DNA of 64,000 nt, from the NCBI GenBank assembly GCA_018883325.1, contig VEQH01000003.1, positions 59,018 to 123,017 of the forward strand, written 5' to 3'. Position 1 is the first letter of the stretch; the number at the start of each line of letters is the position of its first letter. The translations under genes were made by a program, and so were the position numbers. Below, piece by piece: positions 36,535 through 46,245 of the stretch. Origin of the DNA: Flavobacteriales bacterium. GTDB lineage: Bacteria > Bacteroidota > Bacteroidia > Flavobacteriales_D > Crocinitomicaceae. The notes under the pieces were generated by a model, which searched no databases, had not been told where the DNA came from, and was given only the letters and a program-made list of their open reading frames with translations.

Positions 36535-38448
36535 TTAAATTGCACCATCCTTAATTATGTCGACCAAACTTGGATCTAACAAAGTACTTGTGTCACCTAA
36601 ATTTGAAGTATCTCCTTCTGCAATTTTACGCAAAATTCGACGCATAATTTTACCAGAACGTGTTTTAGGTAAACCAGGCACGAACTGAATTTTATCAGGT
36701 TTTGCAATTGGTCCAATGATTCTTGAAACCGTTTGAATAATATCTTGTTTCGATAAATTGGAATCGCCATGTGAACTATTATAAATCACGTAAGCATAAA
36801 TTCCTTGTCCTTTGATGTCGTGCGGGTAACCAACTACAGCACTTTCAATTACGCCTGCATGCATATTGATTGCATTTTCAACTTCGGCAGTTCCAATTCG
36901 GTGACCACTCACATTCAAAACATCATCTACCCTACCCGTTATTCTGTAATCTCCATCCGCATCTCGAAGACAACCATCACCAGTGAAATATTTATTTTCA
37001 TACGTTGAGAAATAAGTCAAGCGGCAACGCTCATGGTCATTGTAGGTTGTTCGAATAATTCCAGGCCAAGGAAACTTAATACACAAATTTCCATTCACAC
37101 TATTTCCTTCGATTTCGTTACCATTTTCATCTACCAAACAAGGTTGAATTCCAGGCATTGGAAGTGTTGCAAACGATGGTTTACTTGGAGTGATTCCCGC
37201 TAAATTAGAAATCATCACGCCTCCCGTTTCTGTTTGCCACCATGTATCTACAATTGGGCTATTTCCTTTACCAATATTTTGGTCGTACCAATGCCACGCT
37301 TCTTCATTTATTGGTTCGCCAACTGTTCCAAGTACCTTCAAAGAACTTAAATCTTTGCCATTTACGAATTCCAAACCGAAGCCCATTAAACTTCGAATTG
37401 CTGTTGGCGCTGTGTATAAAATATCAACTTTGAATTTTTCAACTATATCCCAAAATCTACCTGCATCTGGATATGTCGGTACACCTTCAAACATCAAAGA
37501 AGTTCCACCAGCGCTCAAAGGTCCGTACATAATGTAGCTGTGACCTGTAATCCAACCGATGTCTGCTGTACAAAAATGTATTTGCCCCGGCTGATACTGA
37601 AAAGTATTTACGAAGGTGTAATTTGCCCAAATCATATAGCCAGCGACTGTATGAACAACACCTTTTGGTTTTCCGGTTGAACCTGAAGTATAAAGAATAA
37701 ATAAAATATCTTCAGCATCCATTTCTACCGCTGGACAATCTGGATTTCCTTGTGTTTCTACTTTTTTAATCTCGTCTTCCCACCAAACATCGCGACCTTT
37801 TATCATACTGACAGGAGTGCGCGTTCGTGTGCAAACAATTACTTTTTTAATTGTTTTATTTCCAACTAAAGCATCATCAATTACGCTTTTCAAAGGAATG
37901 TCTTTTGCCCCACGATAAGCTCCATCGCAAGTAACTATAAATTCAGCTTTTGCATCGTCTAAACGGTCTGCAATTGCTTGCGCAGAAAATCCACCAAAAA
38001 TAACCGAATGTATTGCACCAATTCTAGCACACGCCAAAGCTGCAATTGCCAATTCTGGAATCATTCCCATGTACAAACAAACGCGGTCACCTTTGTCAAC
38101 ACCATTGTTTTTCAAAACGTTTGCAAATTGAACTACTTTAAAATGTAATTCTTTATACGTTAAAACGCGATGATGTTCGTCGGGATTGTTTGATTCCCAA
38201 ATAATTGCAGGGGTATTAGCATTTTCTTCTAAATGTCTATCGATGCAATTTTCAGTAATATTTAAAGTTCCGCCTTTGAACCAATTTATGGATGGTTGCG
38301 TGAAATTCCATTCTAAAACTTTGTCCCACTTCTTTTTCCAAGTAAAATTTTCTGCAATTTCTGCCCAAAATTGTTCAGGAAATTCTACACTTTTTTTATA
38401 CTGTTTATGGTAATCTTCCAGTGATTTTATTTGATAAGGATAATTCAT
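36535..38448 (-). CDS. acs: Acetyl-CoA synthetase (AMP-forming)
   Basis: This enzyme activates acetate to acetyl-CoA through acetyl-AMP in the cytoplasm, feeding the TCA cycle. The 637-residue protein has the P-loop-like YTSGSTGKPKGV, the core WWQTETGG, GRVDDVLNVSGHRIGTAEVE, and the C-terminal SGKIMRRILRKIA, whose Lys is the site of reversible acetylation in the family. Length and motifs are complete. It is a lone gene on the minus strand with a terminator just after it. The alternative, propionyl-CoA synthetase, is less likely from the WWQTETGG region. Confidence 0.95.
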   Translation of the reverse strand: MNYPYQIKSLEDYHKQYKKSVEFPEQFWAEIAENFTWKKKWDKVLEWNFTQPSINWFKGGTLNITENCIDRHLEENANTPAIIWESNNPDEHHRVLTYKELHFKVVQFANVLKNNGVDKGDRVCLYMGMIPELAIAALACARIGAIHSVIFGGFSAQAIADRLDDAKAEFIVTCDGAYRGAKDIPLKSVIDDALVGNKTIKKVIVCTRTRTPVSMIKGRDVWWEDEIKKVETQGNPDCPAVEMDAEDILFILYTSGSTGKPKGVVHTVAGYMIWANYTFVNTFQYQPGQIHFCTADIGWITGHSYIMYGPLSAGGTSLMFEGVPTYPDAGRFWDIVEKFKVDILYTAPTAIRSLMGFGLEFVNGKDLSSLKVLGTVGEPINEEAWHWYDQNIGKGNSPIVDTWWQTETGGVMISNLAGITPSKPSFATLPMPGIQPCLVDENGNEIEGNSVNGNLCIKFPWPGIIRTTYNDHERCRLTYFSTYENKYFTGDGCLRDADGDYRITGRVDDVLNVSGHRIGTAEVENAINMHAGVIESAVVGYPHDIKGQGIYAYVIYNSSHGDSNLSKQDIIQTVSRIIGPIAKPDKIQFVPGLPKTRSGKIMRRILRKIAEGDTSNLGDTSTLLDPSLVDIIKDGAI

Positions 38449-38546
38449 AGTTTTTGCCGTTTTACTTTAAACGAAAGTAGCATTTTTTCAAAAACTTTAA
38501 ATGAATAATTGAACCTAATTTAAATGTTAAAACAAGAATTTTAAAT

Positions 38547-39998
38547 CTAATAAGAAGCCACAGCATTCATAACTTTCTCAATTTTCTGATGTAACTCCGC
38601 AGAAGTTCCGTTATAATTGTTGATTGTCAATGAAAAAGCTAGTTTTTTTCCACTTTTTGAATAGACATAACCCGCATAAGCTTTTACTTTACTAATTGTT
38701 CCACTTTTTGCAAAAATTCGACCTTCTCCAATTTGACCTTTACACAAACTTGCGATTGTTCCGGACTTTCCTGCAACAGGAAGAGTTTCTTTAAAATCAT
38801 TGAAATTGCTTGATTTGTGCATATAAATCAACAACTGACAAAAGTGGTTTGCACTGATTGCATTACTTCTTGAAAGACCACTTCCGTCCTTGAGAATCAT
38901 CCCAGAAAGATCAATTTTCTGCGCCCAAAAATCTTCTAAAACTTTTAAAGATGATTCTGTTGAACCATTATTCGATTTACTATAACCAAGCTGATTCAAA
39001 AGACCTTCAGCAAATAGGTTAACACTTTTAAAATTAGTCCAAAAAGCAATTTCTTTAACCGTTTTGCTCGATTGAGAAAAAAGTAAGTTAAAGTTATCGT
39101 AGGCATTTGGAAATTCAACATCCATCAATCGGTAAGCTTTAGGTTTTTGAACAACGTGTATCCCTTTTCTTAATAAAGCATTTGTGAATTCATAAGCTAA
39201 TTGAAATTCAGGATCTGGCATACTTCCTTTTACTTGAAAACGCTCAGTAAATTGGGGCAGTTTTCCTTTTACCAAACGGTCCAAAGAATAAGGCGCACCG
39301 TAGATGTAAGAATTATCACCATTAACTGTCGCTGCATACACTTCATTTCGCATTAAAAGTCCAGGAACAGAAGGGAAAATTTCAGTCAATTGACTTAAGC
39401 TACCCGCTTTTCCCATTTTGAAATAGAGCAGAATTTGGTTGTCGAAAACATTAATTCCACCTGCATTTGCACCGTAATAATTACCAACATCACCCCAATT
39501 CCATCCTTCAGGAGCTCCGTCGTAACCAAATTCAGAACCGTCGGCTATAACTGCACCATTTATTCTATTAATTCCTTTAGATTTCAATGAATCAATCCAA
39601 CTATTCAAAAAATTTAGCTCCGTTTGAGACGCATTAAAATATTTACTTCCTAGCGAAACATCCCCACCACCTCTTATCCATATATTACCATGTAAAACAC
39701 TGTCTTTGTCAATAAAACCGTCGTAATAAACCCTTGTTTTACAAGAATAATTTGGTCCAAGTAGCTCAAAAGCAGTTGCGGTCGAAAATAACTTTGCAGC
39801 AGATGCGCTAGTTAAAGATTTATTCTCATTCAAAGTGGCAACTACTTCCTCTTTTTCAATATCATAAACCATAAATGAAATGGATGAATTAATATTTATT
39901 TTGTCCGCATTAAAAACACCAATAGCCTTCTGAACAGAATTCTGAGAATGAGCAATAAAACACAATAAGAAGGAAAAAATAAATGTATACCTTTGCAT
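38547..39998 (-). CDS. dacB: D-alanyl-D-alanine carboxypeptidase/endopeptidase (PBP4, S13)
   Basis: This penicillin-binding protein of the S13 family trims and opens peptidoglycan cross-links in the periplasm. The 483-residue protein has a signal peptide (MQRYTFIFSFLLCFIAHS), the catalytic SAAK motif (Ser66, Lys69) in SASAAKLFSTATAFE, an SxN element in DGSGLSRSNAIS, and a KSGT motif (FAKSGTISKV) near the C-terminus; the domain inserted after the SxxK half matches the family. It is monocistronic. The start codon ATG at 39998 gives a typical leader. Confidence 0.9.
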   Translation of the reverse strand: MQRYTFIFSFLLCFIAHSQNSVQKAIGVFNADKININSSISFMVYDIEKEEVVATLNENKSLTSASAAKLFSTATAFELLGPNYSCKTRVYYDGFIDKDSVLHGNIWIRGGGDVSLGSKYFNASQTELNFLNSWIDSLKSKGINRINGAVIADGSEFGYDGAPEGWNWGDVGNYYGANAGGINVFDNQILLYFKMGKAGSLSQLTEIFPSVPGLLMRNEVYAATVNGDNSYIYGAPYSLDRLVKGKLPQFTERFQVKGSMPDPEFQLAYEFTNALLRKGIHVVQKPKAYRLMDVEFPNAYDNFNLLFSQSSKTVKEIAFWTNFKSVNLFAEGLLNQLGYSKSNNGSTESSLKVLEDFWAQKIDLSGMILKDGSGLSRSNAISANHFCQLLIYMHKSSNFNDFKETLPVAGKSGTIASLCKGQIGEGRIFAKSGTISKVKAYAGYVYSKSGKKLAFSLTINNYNGTSAELHQKIEKVMNAVASY

Positions 39999-40108
39999 TT
40001 AAAAAAGTTTGATGCAAATATGAATGAAATTTCTAAATTCGCATTTTAAGTTTAATTAACTTTTAAACATACACTTCGTTACAAAAAACACAAACTAAAT
40101 AGTTTATT

Positions 40109-41293
40109 TTGAGTCAAAAGAAAATCAAAGTATTAAGAATAATAAATCGGTTCAACATTGGAGGGCCAACCTATAATGCTACTTTTTTAACACGTTTCAT
40201 TTCTGACGACTTCGAAACTTTACTTGTTGGAGGCTTACCTGAAGAAGGAGAAGCAGATTCACTCCACATTTTAGAAGAGTACGGCGTTACTCCAATTTTG
40301 ATTAATGAAATGCAAAGAGTACCTAATTTAATTAGTGATCGAAAAGCACTTAGAAAAATTAAGGAAATCATCAAGGAATTTAAACCTGATATAGTTCATA
40401 CGCATGCTGCAAAAGCTGGTGCATTAGGAAGAAAAGCAGCTTATGACTGTGAAGTGCCTGTCATTGTTCATACGTTTCATGGACATGTTTTTCATTCCTA
40501 TTTTAGTAAATATAAAACAGAGATTTATCGATTAATCGAAAAACGATTAGCGAAACGATCTACAGGTATCATTGCTATTTCAGATTCACAAAAGCATGAA
40601 TTGAGTGAAATCTATAGAATTGCTCCCAAAGATAAAATAAATGTAATTCAACTTGGTTTTGACTTAAACCCTTTTCAGGAAAATTTAGTTGAAAAAAGAA
40701 AACAAACACGCGCTGAATATTCTTTAGAGGAAGATCAAATTGCAATAGCAATCATAGGTCGACTTGCTCCAATTAAAAACCATGATTTATTTTTAGAATC
40801 TATCAAACTTGTTCAACAAGAAACAAAACAAAAATTAGTTTTCTTTATTGTTGGTGATGGTGACCAAAAAAAGGTTATTGAGGAAAATGTTGCAAAACTT
40901 AAATCTGAAATTGAAATTGATATCCGAATGACATCTTGGATTAAAGATATCAAAACTTTTAATGCAGGAATGGATATTATTTGTTTAACATCTGATAATG
41001 AAGGTACTCCAGTAAGTTTGATTGAAGCACAAGCATGTAATATTCCCATTGTGTCTACTGATGTTGGGGGTGTTAGAGATATTGTTGCAGAAAATGAAAC
41101 AGGTTACATTTCACCTAAAAATGATGCAAAAAGTTTTTCTGGAAATTTACTCCTTTTAACCGAAGACAAAAAAAATAGAGAAAGAATGTCACAAAATGGC
41201 TGGACTTTCGTAAAGAACAAATTCCACTACACTAGATTAGTTTCAGACATGGAAAAATATTATTACTCACTTTTAGAAAAAGCTAAAAAATGA
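40109..41293 (+). CDS. GT4-family glycosyltransferase (exopolysaccharide)
   Basis: This 394-residue GT-B glycosyltransferase adds a sugar to a lipid-linked oligosaccharide at the inner membrane. Landmarks: N-terminal RIINRFNIGGPTYNA, HTHAAKAGALGRKAA, FHGHVFHSYFS, and the donor-binding AIIGRLAPIKNHDLFLES and EGTPVSLIEAQACNIPIVSTDVGG. The sugar is unknown. The start is a TTG at 40109; the homologous N-terminus leaves no alternative. It opens a plus-strand run to 46130 (this gene, Wza-like, Wzc-like, rfbC, wecA-like), overlapping the next gene by 4 bases. Confidence 0.9.
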   Translation: MSQKKIKVLRIINRFNIGGPTYNATFLTRFISDDFETLLVGGLPEEGEADSLHILEEYGVTPILINEMQRVPNLISDRKALRKIKEIIKEFKPDIVHTHAAKAGALGRKAAYDCEVPVIVHTFHGHVFHSYFSKYKTEIYRLIEKRLAKRSTGIIAISDSQKHELSEIYRIAPKDKINVIQLGFDLNPFQENLVEKRKQTRAEYSLEEDQIAIAIIGRLAPIKNHDLFLESIKLVQQETKQKLVFFIVGDGDQKKVIEENVAKLKSEIEIDIRMTSWIKDIKTFNAGMDIICLTSDNEGTPVSLIEAQACNIPIVSTDVGGVRDIVAENETGYISPKNDAKSFSGNLLLLTEDKKNRERMSQNGWTFVKNKFHYTRLVSDMEKYYYSLLEKAKK

Positions 41294-42075
41294 GATTTTT
41301 ATACTTCAAAATAATTTTCTTTTTAACAATACTAATCTCAATATTAAGTAGTTGTGCAAATGTTAATAGCAACGCTATGTTCAAAATCCCAAGGGATGGT
41401 TCTTTCGTTTACGACACATTGGTAATGTCACCAAAAGATGATTATGTTATAAGCGAAGGAGATCGAATTAGCTTCCAATTTGCAACCAATGATGGTGAAA
41501 GAATAATATTCATGCAATCAGGTATTACAGAATTAAATGAAGGAATCATAAGAAGAAATAATGTAACAAACATTGATTATTTAGTTCGTCAAGATGGAAA
41601 AGTAAATCTTCCTTTGATTGGGGAAACTTATGTTAAGGGTTTAACTATTATTCAAATTGAAGATACCCTTACAAAATTACTTTCAAAAAACTTTATTAAT
41701 CCATTTGTTCAAATCAGAGTATCAAACCAACGTATTGTTATATTTAAAGGAAGAGGAGAGGCTCAAGTTGTTAGTTTAAATAATACCAATACAAGTCTTC
41801 TAGAAGCTATTGCAATGGCAGGAGGAATAAATGAGCAAGGCAAAGCCTTTTCAATTAAGGTAATGAGAAGAACAGAAATTGGGAAGAGAGAAATTTACAA
41901 AATAGATTTATCGACTATTAAAGGAATAAAAGAAGCAGATATGATCGTACAAGGCAATGATTATATATACGTTGATTATAAACCTAGAATCGCTTCTTCA
42001 ATTTTAATGGAAGTAAGTCCTTGGTTATCCTTAATGACAACGTCACTTACACTTTATGCAATAATTAAAAAATAA
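41290..42075 (+). CDS. Polysaccharide export lipoprotein (Wza-like)
   Basis: This outer-membrane export component of a Wzy-type capsule or exopolysaccharide pathway has 261 residues. It has a lipobox (LILISILSSC, Cys22), the Poly_export domain (YVISEGDRISFQFATNDGE...NIDYLVRQDGKVNLPLIGETYVKG) and an SLBB-like domain (VVSLNNTNTSLLEAIAMAGGINEQGKAF), closing with a hydrophobic C-terminal stretch (SPWLSLMTTSLTLYAII) that could be the alpha-helical outer-membrane segment of Wza. It overlaps the glycosyltransferase gene by 4 bases and sits 4 bases before the kinase gene, the usual partner order. Confidence 0.9.
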   Translation: MRFLYFKIIFFLTILISILSSCANVNSNAMFKIPRDGSFVYDTLVMSPKDDYVISEGDRISFQFATNDGERIIFMQSGITELNEGIIRRNNVTNIDYLVRQDGKVNLPLIGETYVKGLTIIQIEDTLTKLLSKNFINPFVQIRVSNQRIVIFKGRGEAQVVSLNNTNTSLLEAIAMAGGINEQGKAFSIKVMRRTEIGKREIYKIDLSTIKGIKEADMIVQGNDYIYVDYKPRIASSILMEVSPWLSLMTTSLTLYAIIKK

Positions 42076-42079
42076 AAAA

Positions 42080-44533
42080 TTGGCTGAGCAAAAATCAATG
42101 TTTTCAAATACAGAATTTGATCTCAAAATTTTATTAATCATTCTTAAACGTCATTGGATTAGTCCAATTGTTTTGATTATAGTATTTGGAATAGCGGCAT
42201 TTATTTATTTGCGATATACAAAACCTATTTATAAATCTACCAGTGTTTTACAAATAATTGAAGAAGATAGAGTTGGTTCAGTATTAGGACAAAAAACAAT
42301 CAATGATTTTACAGACCTTTCAAAAGAAATTGAGCTTCTAAGATCTGATGTGCTTTTCAAAAAATCAATTCAAAATCTTCAACTTGAAACTTCAATCTAC
42401 TCAGAAGGTAAAGTAATAACGAGGGATTTATACAGATCAGCACCTTTTGAAATTATCGTTTATCAATTTATAGATTCTAGTCTCTGTAATAAACGAATTG
42501 ATATTAGTTTTAAAAATAACGACTTAATTTTGAATGTTGCAAATGGAGAAAAGTTCAAAGGAAAAATAAATCAACACATTAGAAACAAGCATTTTGATAT
42601 TGTATGTAGAGTTATAAATAAAAACAGTTTTCGTTCATCAATAGAAAATAATAAAATTTATTTCGTTTTTAATAATTCAAAAAATCTTGCTGAAGAATTA
42701 CATAAAAATTTAACTGTAAACCCTATTGATGATAAAGCAAAAACGATTGAAATAAGTTACACTCATTTCAATCCGCGATTAAGTTATGACATTGTCAGTA
42801 CTGTATTAAATTCATACCTAAACTTTGAAAAAGACACCAAACAAACCAAAGCCAATAAAACTATTCTTTTTATAAATCAACAATTAGACTCACTTTCAAA
42901 AATTTTAAAAATTTCAAAAGATAGCATTAACAACTTTCAAAGATCAGAGCGAATACCGGATATTGAAGGACTTGGTGTTAATTTATCAAATAATTTAGAG
43001 GAACTAAATAAAAGAGTACTTGCATGCGATGAAGAGTTAAGCACATTAAAAATGATTTATTACAAAATTCAATCGGAGCCTAACAGAATTGAACTTTACA
43101 AACTAATACCAGAAATGATTGGTAAAAAAAGTTTTGAAACTAGCATTCTATCTCAAATTGAAGATTTAAATAGAATATTAGAACAAAAGGATGATTTACT
43201 TAGGGATGTAACCAAAGATAATCCTAAAATTAAATTACTCGACGAACGAATTCAAAATAGAATTTATTCTATTAAAAGAAGTATGAATATAATTGAAGAC
43301 AGAATTCGTAACGAAAAGAGTCAATTAATAAATAGAATTAATGAAATTGAAGGTAGATATTATGACCTTCCAGAAAAAAGGATGGAATACGACCGTCTGA
43401 AATACATGGAGCAATTAAATAATCGTTATTTTACTTTATTCACTGAAAAGAAAATTGAACTTGAATTATCAAATGCTGGTTATTTTACAACAAACAGAAT
43501 TTTAAGTGAAGCTACAATACCTGAATCACCACTTCAACCTAATCAAAATCTTGTATATATAGTTTGTATTGGTTTAGGTTTTTTAATAGGTTTAGGGATA
43601 ATAGTATTAAGATATCTAACCTATAATGACATTACTTCTGTAAGCGATTTACAAAAATTGTTGCCTTCAGAAGTAAATTTCTTGGGGGCAGTTCCTCTTT
43701 ACAAAAAGAAAATGAAATATTCTCAAGTGGTCGTGACGGAATCATCAAAATCAAGAATGGCTGAGGCGATAAGAAGTATACGTGCCAACATGAGTTTCAT
43801 AAATAAAGATGCAAAAGTCATTGCTGTTTCTTCATCGATTTCAGGAGAAGGTAAAACTTTTGTAATTTTAAATATGGCTGGATTAATTGCGGCTAATGGT
43901 AAGAAAACAGTTGTGATTGATTTAGATTTAAGAAAACCAAAAGTTCACCACGGTTTCAATACTGACAATAGTGATGGAATGAGTAGTTTAATATCTGGAT
44001 TTGTAAAATTAGATGACGTAATTCGTGAATCACATCTTCCAAATTTACATTATATAACAGCTGGACCGATTCCTCCAAATCCTTCTGAATTAATTCAAAG
44101 CGAAGCTCTAACAAAAATCTTCGAAGAATTAAAATTAAAATATGATGTTATTATGATTGATAATCCACCAGTTGGAATTGTATCAGACGGAATTCATATC
44201 TTAGCAAATGCAGACATTCCACTGTATGTGTTTAAAGCAAATTACTCAAAAAGAATCTTTGTAAATCGTGTTAGAGAGTTAATTGAAGTTCAAAAGATTA
44301 CGAAATTAAATGTAATTCTAAATGGAGTTGAAACTAAAAAATCAATCTATGGATACGGATATGGGTATGGATACGGTTACGGATATGGTTATGGGTACGG
44401 ATATGGATATGGTGAAAACTACGGGTCATCTGATGATGGCTACTACACTGAAGATGAAGATGAAAAACCGAACTTACTAGGTCGTACAATATTATTTTTA
44501 AGAGGTATATGGAAATCAAAGAAGAAAGATTAA
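42080..44533 (+). CDS. Wzc-like tyrosine autokinase, polysaccharide co-polymerase
   Basis: This inner-membrane protein of 817 residues controls chain length and export. It has an N-terminal Wzz domain between two helices (about 30-52 and 490-512), with long coiled coils (about 260-470) reaching into the periplasm, and a C-terminal BY-kinase domain: Walker A SISGEGKT (586-593), Walker A' VVIDLDLRKPK, Walker B VIMIDNPPVG. The tail is a run of 11 Tyr-Gly dipeptides (757-778) followed by ENYGSSDDGYY, the expected autophosphorylation cluster in an unusual form. It starts with TTG at 42080, 4 bases after the Wza-like stop. rfbC overlaps its end by 25 bases. Confidence 0.93.
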   Translation: MAEQKSMFSNTEFDLKILLIILKRHWISPIVLIIVFGIAAFIYLRYTKPIYKSTSVLQIIEEDRVGSVLGQKTINDFTDLSKEIELLRSDVLFKKSIQNLQLETSIYSEGKVITRDLYRSAPFEIIVYQFIDSSLCNKRIDISFKNNDLILNVANGEKFKGKINQHIRNKHFDIVCRVINKNSFRSSIENNKIYFVFNNSKNLAEELHKNLTVNPIDDKAKTIEISYTHFNPRLSYDIVSTVLNSYLNFEKDTKQTKANKTILFINQQLDSLSKILKISKDSINNFQRSERIPDIEGLGVNLSNNLEELNKRVLACDEELSTLKMIYYKIQSEPNRIELYKLIPEMIGKKSFETSILSQIEDLNRILEQKDDLLRDVTKDNPKIKLLDERIQNRIYSIKRSMNIIEDRIRNEKSQLINRINEIEGRYYDLPEKRMEYDRLKYMEQLNNRYFTLFTEKKIELELSNAGYFTTNRILSEATIPESPLQPNQNLVYIVCIGLGFLIGLGIIVLRYLTYNDITSVSDLQKLLPSEVNFLGAVPLYKKKMKYSQVVVTESSKSRMAEAIRSIRANMSFINKDAKVIAVSSSISGEGKTFVILNMAGLIAANGKKTVVIDLDLRKPKVHHGFNTDNSDGMSSLISGFVKLDDVIRESHLPNLHYITAGPIPPNPSELIQSEALTKIFEELKLKYDVIMIDNPPVGIVSDGIHILANADIPLYVFKANYSKRIFVNRVRELIEVQKITKLNVILNGVETKKSIYGYGYGYGYGYGYGYGYGYGYGENYGSSDDGYYTEDEDEKPNLLGRTILFLRGIWKSKKKD
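44348..44413 (+). repeat. Six-base tandem repeat coding for (Tyr-Gly)11
   Basis: Eleven imperfect copies of TA(T/C)GG(A/G/T) in the 3' end of the Wzc-like gene. Six-base units keep frame on gain or loss, so slippage would change only the number of tyrosines in the kinase tail. Confidence 0.8.
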
Positions 44534-45051
44534 AGGGACTTTTTACAATTCAACCCAAAGTTTTTGGCGATGAAAGAGGCTATTTTCTAGAGACCTTTAG
44601 TTTAAAAAATTATGAATCAATCTTGAATCAATTAGAATTTGTTCAAGATAACCTTTCATTATCGGCTAAAGGAGTACTAAGAGGATTGCACTTTCAAAAC
44701 CCTCCTTTCGACCAAGGCAAACTTGTGCAAGTAATTAAAGGTTCAGCTCTTGATGTTGCAGTAGATATTAGAAAAGACTCTCCAACTTATGGTGAACATG
44801 TTTGTATTTTACTAACAGAGAAAGATAAAAACCAATTTTGGATTCCTCCTGGATTCGCTCACGGATTTTGTGCTTTGGAAGACAATACTATTTTTTCTTA
44901 TAAATGCACGAACTATTACTCGCCCGAAAATGAAAGTTCCATCCTTTGGAACGATAAAACTTTAAATATTGACTGGAAAATTGATAACCCAACTATTTCC
45001 GAAAAAGATAAAAAAGGAATTGAATTTAAAAATTTCACATCACCATTCTAA
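44509..45051 (+). CDS. rfbC: dTDP-4-dehydrorhamnose 3,5-epimerase
   Basis: This cytoplasmic enzyme makes dTDP-4-dehydro-L-rhamnose for surface polysaccharide. The 180-residue cupin has the family landmarks PKVFGDERGYFLETF, LSAKGVLRGLHFQ (catalytic His61), KLVQVIKGSALDVAVDIRKDSPTYG and FWIPPGFAHGFCALEDNTIFSYKCTNYYSPENE with the conserved Tyr. Its start lies 25 bases inside the kinase gene, so they share a transcript. The other rml genes (A, B, D) are not in the window. Confidence 0.95.
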   Translation: MEIKEERLKGLFTIQPKVFGDERGYFLETFSLKNYESILNQLEFVQDNLSLSAKGVLRGLHFQNPPFDQGKLVQVIKGSALDVAVDIRKDSPTYGEHVCILLTEKDKNQFWIPPGFAHGFCALEDNTIFSYKCTNYYSPENESSILWNDKTLNIDWKIDNPTISEKDKKGIEFKNFTSPF

Positions 45052-45056
45052 CTACT

Positions 45057-46130
45057 ATGAAAATAACTGACTACTCAAATTACTTAATATTCTTCTCAGG
45101 CTCACTAATTATTTCACTTATCGTAAATCTATTACTCTTAAAGTTTTCTCAAAACTTAGGTATTAGAAATAAAAATGACGTTACAGTTAGGTGGAGTAGC
45201 ACATCAAAACCTTCCTTAGGTGGAATAAGTTTATTCCTAGGATTCTTGTTCTCTACATTTATGTATTTAATTCTAGACCCTAAATCTGAGTTGTTTTCAA
45301 ATATGTCCTATGTTGGTTTATTTATCTCAGCAAGTTTAGCATTTATGATGGGACTCGCTGATGACGCCTACAATACCAAACCTTTATTTAAACTTGCAAT
45401 TCAAATTTTATGTGGATTAATTTTTATCTGGACTGATACAAAAATAGATTTATTTCATATTGAAATTTTAGACCAAGCATTCACTATTTTATGGGTAATC
45501 ATTCTGATGAATTCATTAAATATGCTTGATAATATGGATGGTATAACAGCCACAACGACATTATTTGCATTAATGGCTTGTCTTTTTTCTTGCTATTTTA
45601 TTGGTAATTCTAAAGAACCTTATTGGATTTTCACAATTGTTTCTGTAATCGGAGCAATTGTTGGTTTTCTTCGCTACAACATCAATCCTTCAAAAATGTT
45701 CATGGGCGATGCTGGCAGTCAATTTATTGGTCTTTTCGTGGCATTTTTTACTGTTAAATATTTATGGAATCTTGGGGCATTAACTGAAAACCACTCTTGG
45801 GTTAGTATAATTATTACTCTAGTTGCGCTAACTCCTGCTGCTGCTGATACATTGACAGTTGTTATAAATCGATTAAAAGCTGGGAAATCACCAATGGTGG
45901 GTGGTAAAGATCACACCACGCATCACCTTGTTTATGCTGGTTTCAATGACCGTCAAGTTTGGTACATTTTTACTTTAATCGGCTTTCTATCTTTTGCATT
46001 TTCAGCATTCATTATCTACCTCGTTAAACATAAAACAATCATGCCGATTTTTGCATTTTTATTGTTTTTTGTTGTTGTATTTTATTATTTATACAGAAAC
46101 ACAATCCTTTTTCAAAGAAAAGAAAACTAA
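45057..46130 (+). CDS. Undecaprenyl-phosphate GlcNAc-1-phosphate transferase (WecA-like)
   Basis: This polytopic inner-membrane enzyme of the MraY/WecA family starts glycan assembly by placing a sugar-1-phosphate on undecaprenyl phosphate. The 357-residue protein has about 10-11 helices and the family motifs: SKPSLGGISLFLGF, MGLADDAYNTKP (Asp-Asp), NMLDNMDGITATT, GFLRYNINPSKMFMGDAGSQFIG and KDHTTHHLVYAGF with the His cluster. The context (export genes upstream, rfbC 5 bases before) fits an exopolysaccharide. The donor sugar is not certain. Confidence 0.92.
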   Translation: MKITDYSNYLIFFSGSLIISLIVNLLLLKFSQNLGIRNKNDVTVRWSSTSKPSLGGISLFLGFLFSTFMYLILDPKSELFSNMSYVGLFISASLAFMMGLADDAYNTKPLFKLAIQILCGLIFIWTDTKIDLFHIEILDQAFTILWVIILMNSLNMLDNMDGITATTTLFALMACLFSCYFIGNSKEPYWIFTIVSVIGAIVGFLRYNINPSKMFMGDAGSQFIGLFVAFFTVKYLWNLGALTENHSWVSIIITLVALTPAAADTLTVVINRLKAGKSPMVGGKDHTTHHLVYAGFNDRQVWYIFTLIGFLSFAFSAFIIYLVKHKTIMPIFAFLLFFVVVFYYLYRNTILFQRKEN

Positions 46131-46199
46131 AATCTACTCACAATTTTAACAAAAGGACTAATTCGTTTGTTTAGTTGGCAATTGTCTATGAACTTCAAT

Positions 46200-46207
46200 T
46201 AAATTTG
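46200..46207 (+). promoter_or_regulatory. uvrA promoter (-33 TTG, -7 TAAATTTG)
   Basis: TAAATTTG fits TAnnTTTG and has a TTG at 46175-46177 with a 22-base spacer. It is 38 bases upstream of the TTG start of uvrA. Confidence 0.55.
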
Positions 46208-46245
46208 TGAAGTTTATATTCGACGTTAAACCATAAAACAAACAA

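Noticed and set aside
44348..44413. Tandem DNA repeat as a noncoding element
   Set aside because: It is in frame and encodes the tyrosine tail of the kinase.
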